A model generated the notes under the pieces. It was given only the letters and a program-made list of their open reading frames with translations, made no database searches and was not told where the DNA came from. From Paraburkholderia youngii (GTDB taxonomy: Bacteria > Pseudomonadota > Gammaproteobacteria > Burkholderiales > Burkholderiaceae), in contig NZ_JAALDK010000001.1 of NCBI RefSeq assembly GCF_013366925.1, positions 1,743,089 to 1,807,088 of the forward strand: a stretch of 64,000 bases of DNA, in the 5' to 3' direction. This document shows positions 63,139 to 64,000 of this stretch, piece after piece. Position 1 is the stretch's first letter. Every line of letters begins with the position of its first letter. Made by a program: the position numbers and the translations under genes.

Positions 63139-63894
63139 CTAAATAGAACTACCACGCAATTTCCGACGTTCGATCCCATTGCGCAATTGACCTGCGACGA
63201 ACGCGCCGACGATCAGAGCCAGATACAAGGCCACGAGATCGTGACGCCATGCGTTCAGCGCAAGCTGATGCGCAATCAGTTTCGGATCGGGAGTTGGAAG
63301 GACTGCCCGCTTCGCTTCGACGGCTCGCATCATCCGGACAAAGCCTGCGGCGGACAGCAATGGCAGCACGATGACCGATGTCAACAGCACCGGCTTCATG
63401 CGAAGCGCCCATCGCATGTGACGCAAGCGAAACCATAGTCCGAGGCATCCGTGTATCCATCCGGGCGCGAGCAGCGCAAGCTGCAAACCCTGCGTACCGG
63501 TCGTCAGCAACTGGATCACGACACGCTCGTAGTCCGGTTCGAAGCCATAGAGCGTGGACGCGAGCCGGGTCGTCACCGCATGACGGATCAGCAGCAGCGG
63601 CAGGCTGAGTCCTGCCCACAGACGCACCCACTCCGCCGGAGGCAACGCCCAGTGACGGCGCGCATAAATCGTTCGCATCGCCAGCACGAAATGCAGCGCA
63701 GCCGCTCCGTATAACGCGATCGTTCCAGGCGCGCTGCGCCAGAGCCGCAGCGCCAGAACCAGACCGCGTCCGGCGAGTTCGAGCGACCAGATTCCGAGTG
63801 CGTGATTGAGCAGATGGAGAAAGAGATAGACCAGCAACACCACGCCGGAGCCGAGTTGCAATCGCCGCAGAGCGGCTTGCATCCGCAACGTCAT
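63139..63894 (-). CDS. Multi-pass membrane protein resembling the membrane domain of class III adenylate cyclases
   Basis: 251 residues with about five to six membrane helices. The first helix region VVLLVYLFLHLLNHALGIWS with its paired His residues resembles SdhC-like membrane anchors found at the N-terminus of some adenylate/guanylate cyclases. In those proteins a ferredoxin and a cyclase domain follow, but here the frame ends after a basic tail (QLRNGIERRKLRGSSI). It is therefore either a stand-alone membrane protein or a truncated one. Haem binding by the His residues is conceivable, not shown. Confidence 0.5.
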   Translation of the reverse strand: MTLRMQAALRRLQLGSGVVLLVYLFLHLLNHALGIWSLELAGRGLVLALRLWRSAPGTIALYGAAALHFVLAMRTIYARRHWALPPAEWVRLWAGLSLPLLLIRHAVTTRLASTLYGFEPDYERVVIQLLTTGTQGLQLALLAPGWIHGCLGLWFRLRHMRWALRMKPVLLTSVIVLPLLSAAGFVRMMRAVEAKRAVLPTPDPKLIAHQLALNAWRHDLVALYLALIVGAFVAGQLRNGIERRKLRGSSI

Positions 63895-63955
63895 GCGAAC
63901 GTCCCGTTGATGCCGTATGTCACGTGCGGGGCAAACGCCGCCTCGTCGATCAGGT

Positions 63956-64000
63956 TCATTTGATCACCCATCCGATGTCAGTCTTACCTGCAAGACCACC
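63956..64000 (-). CDS. C-terminal end of an unidentified gene (partial)
   Basis: Only 14 codons and a stop (GGLAGKTDIGWVIK) lie inside the window. The other frames close quickly, which is why this one is suggested. A tiny 22-codon frame (63891-63959) overlaps this stop and the next start by ATGA at both ends, hinting at translational coupling with 63139-63894. The product cannot be named. Confidence 0.25.
   Translation of the reverse strand, partial: GGLAGKTDIGWVIK

Noticed and set aside
1-64000. CRISPR arrays, rRNA and tRNA genes
   Set aside because: No regularly spaced repeats and no recognisable rRNA or tRNA segments were seen in reading the sequence; a dedicated scan was not possible.

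Overview
The window looks like part of a secondary replicon or large plasmid of a Burkholderiaceae bacterium (Paraburkholderia/Caballeronia/Burkholderia type). The evidence is high GC, DUF3331 and DUF4148 proteins, a three-gene gluconate-dehydrogenase-type operon, many AraC/LysR/TetR regulators beside catabolic operons, and an IS66 element. Placement is by family content only; no rRNA, tRNA or CRISPR was seen.

Layout. 1-718 is the N-terminal part of cyoA (ubiquinol oxidase subunit II), running off the left edge. 1.1-14.1 kb is a regulatory region: a multi-PAS/GAF histidine kinase with a single-domain receiver and a FixJ-type regulator, then a second unit of two small proteins, a GlxA-type AraC regulator and a paralogous FixJ regulator. 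Two near-identical winged-helix/TolB-like/TPR proteins (6342-8153 and 11075-12856) lie in a direct duplication of about 1.8 kb. An IS66-family element (14175-17257) has matching ends and a perfect 8-bp target duplication, a frameshifted transposase and a pRiA4b ORF-3-like passenger gene. 18.1-22.1 kb encodes a periplasmic flavoprotein dehydrogenase (subunit 3, GMC flavoprotein, three-haem cytochrome c). 22.2-29 kb has a porin remnant, two secreted alpha/beta hydrolases, an HD-like/LuxR fusion, a GlxA regulator, a monooxygenase-fold protein and a DipZ-type CcdA-TlpA fusion.

29.4-48.7 kb is the catabolic core. It holds a zinc alcohol dehydrogenase; an operon for a phloroglucinol/pyrogallol transhydroxylase-type molybdoenzyme (catalytic subunit with an extra N-terminal domain, Fe-S subunit, TetR); an OmpW porin; an extradiol dioxygenase / fumarylacetoacetase-type hydrolase / acyl-CoA ligase operon with a divergent TetR; an SDR / ketosteroid-dehydrogenase-like flavoprotein / NIPSNAP operon; an AraC regulator; and an 857-residue protein fusing a [2Fe-2S] ferredoxin, an FAD/NADH reductase and a cytochrome P450. 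Together these could hydroxylate, dehydrogenate, ring-cleave and CoA-activate an aromatic or alicyclic substrate, which the sequence does not identify.

48.8-57.7 kb is mixed accessory DNA: a SnoaL-like protein, CDF and Nramp metal transporters, a SagB-type nitroreductase, a broken narG::narK chimera, a class II amidotransferase, a degenerate receiver, a metallophosphoesterase and an EAL fragment. FNR-like sites near adhP and the amidotransferase fit a low-oxygen theme. 57.7-62.6 kb is a tightly coupled operon (ketopantoate-reductase-like, VOC, MaoC, class III CoA-transferase, shikimate-dehydrogenase-like) with a LysR gene. The right edge has a DUF4148 lipoprotein and a multi-pass membrane protein.
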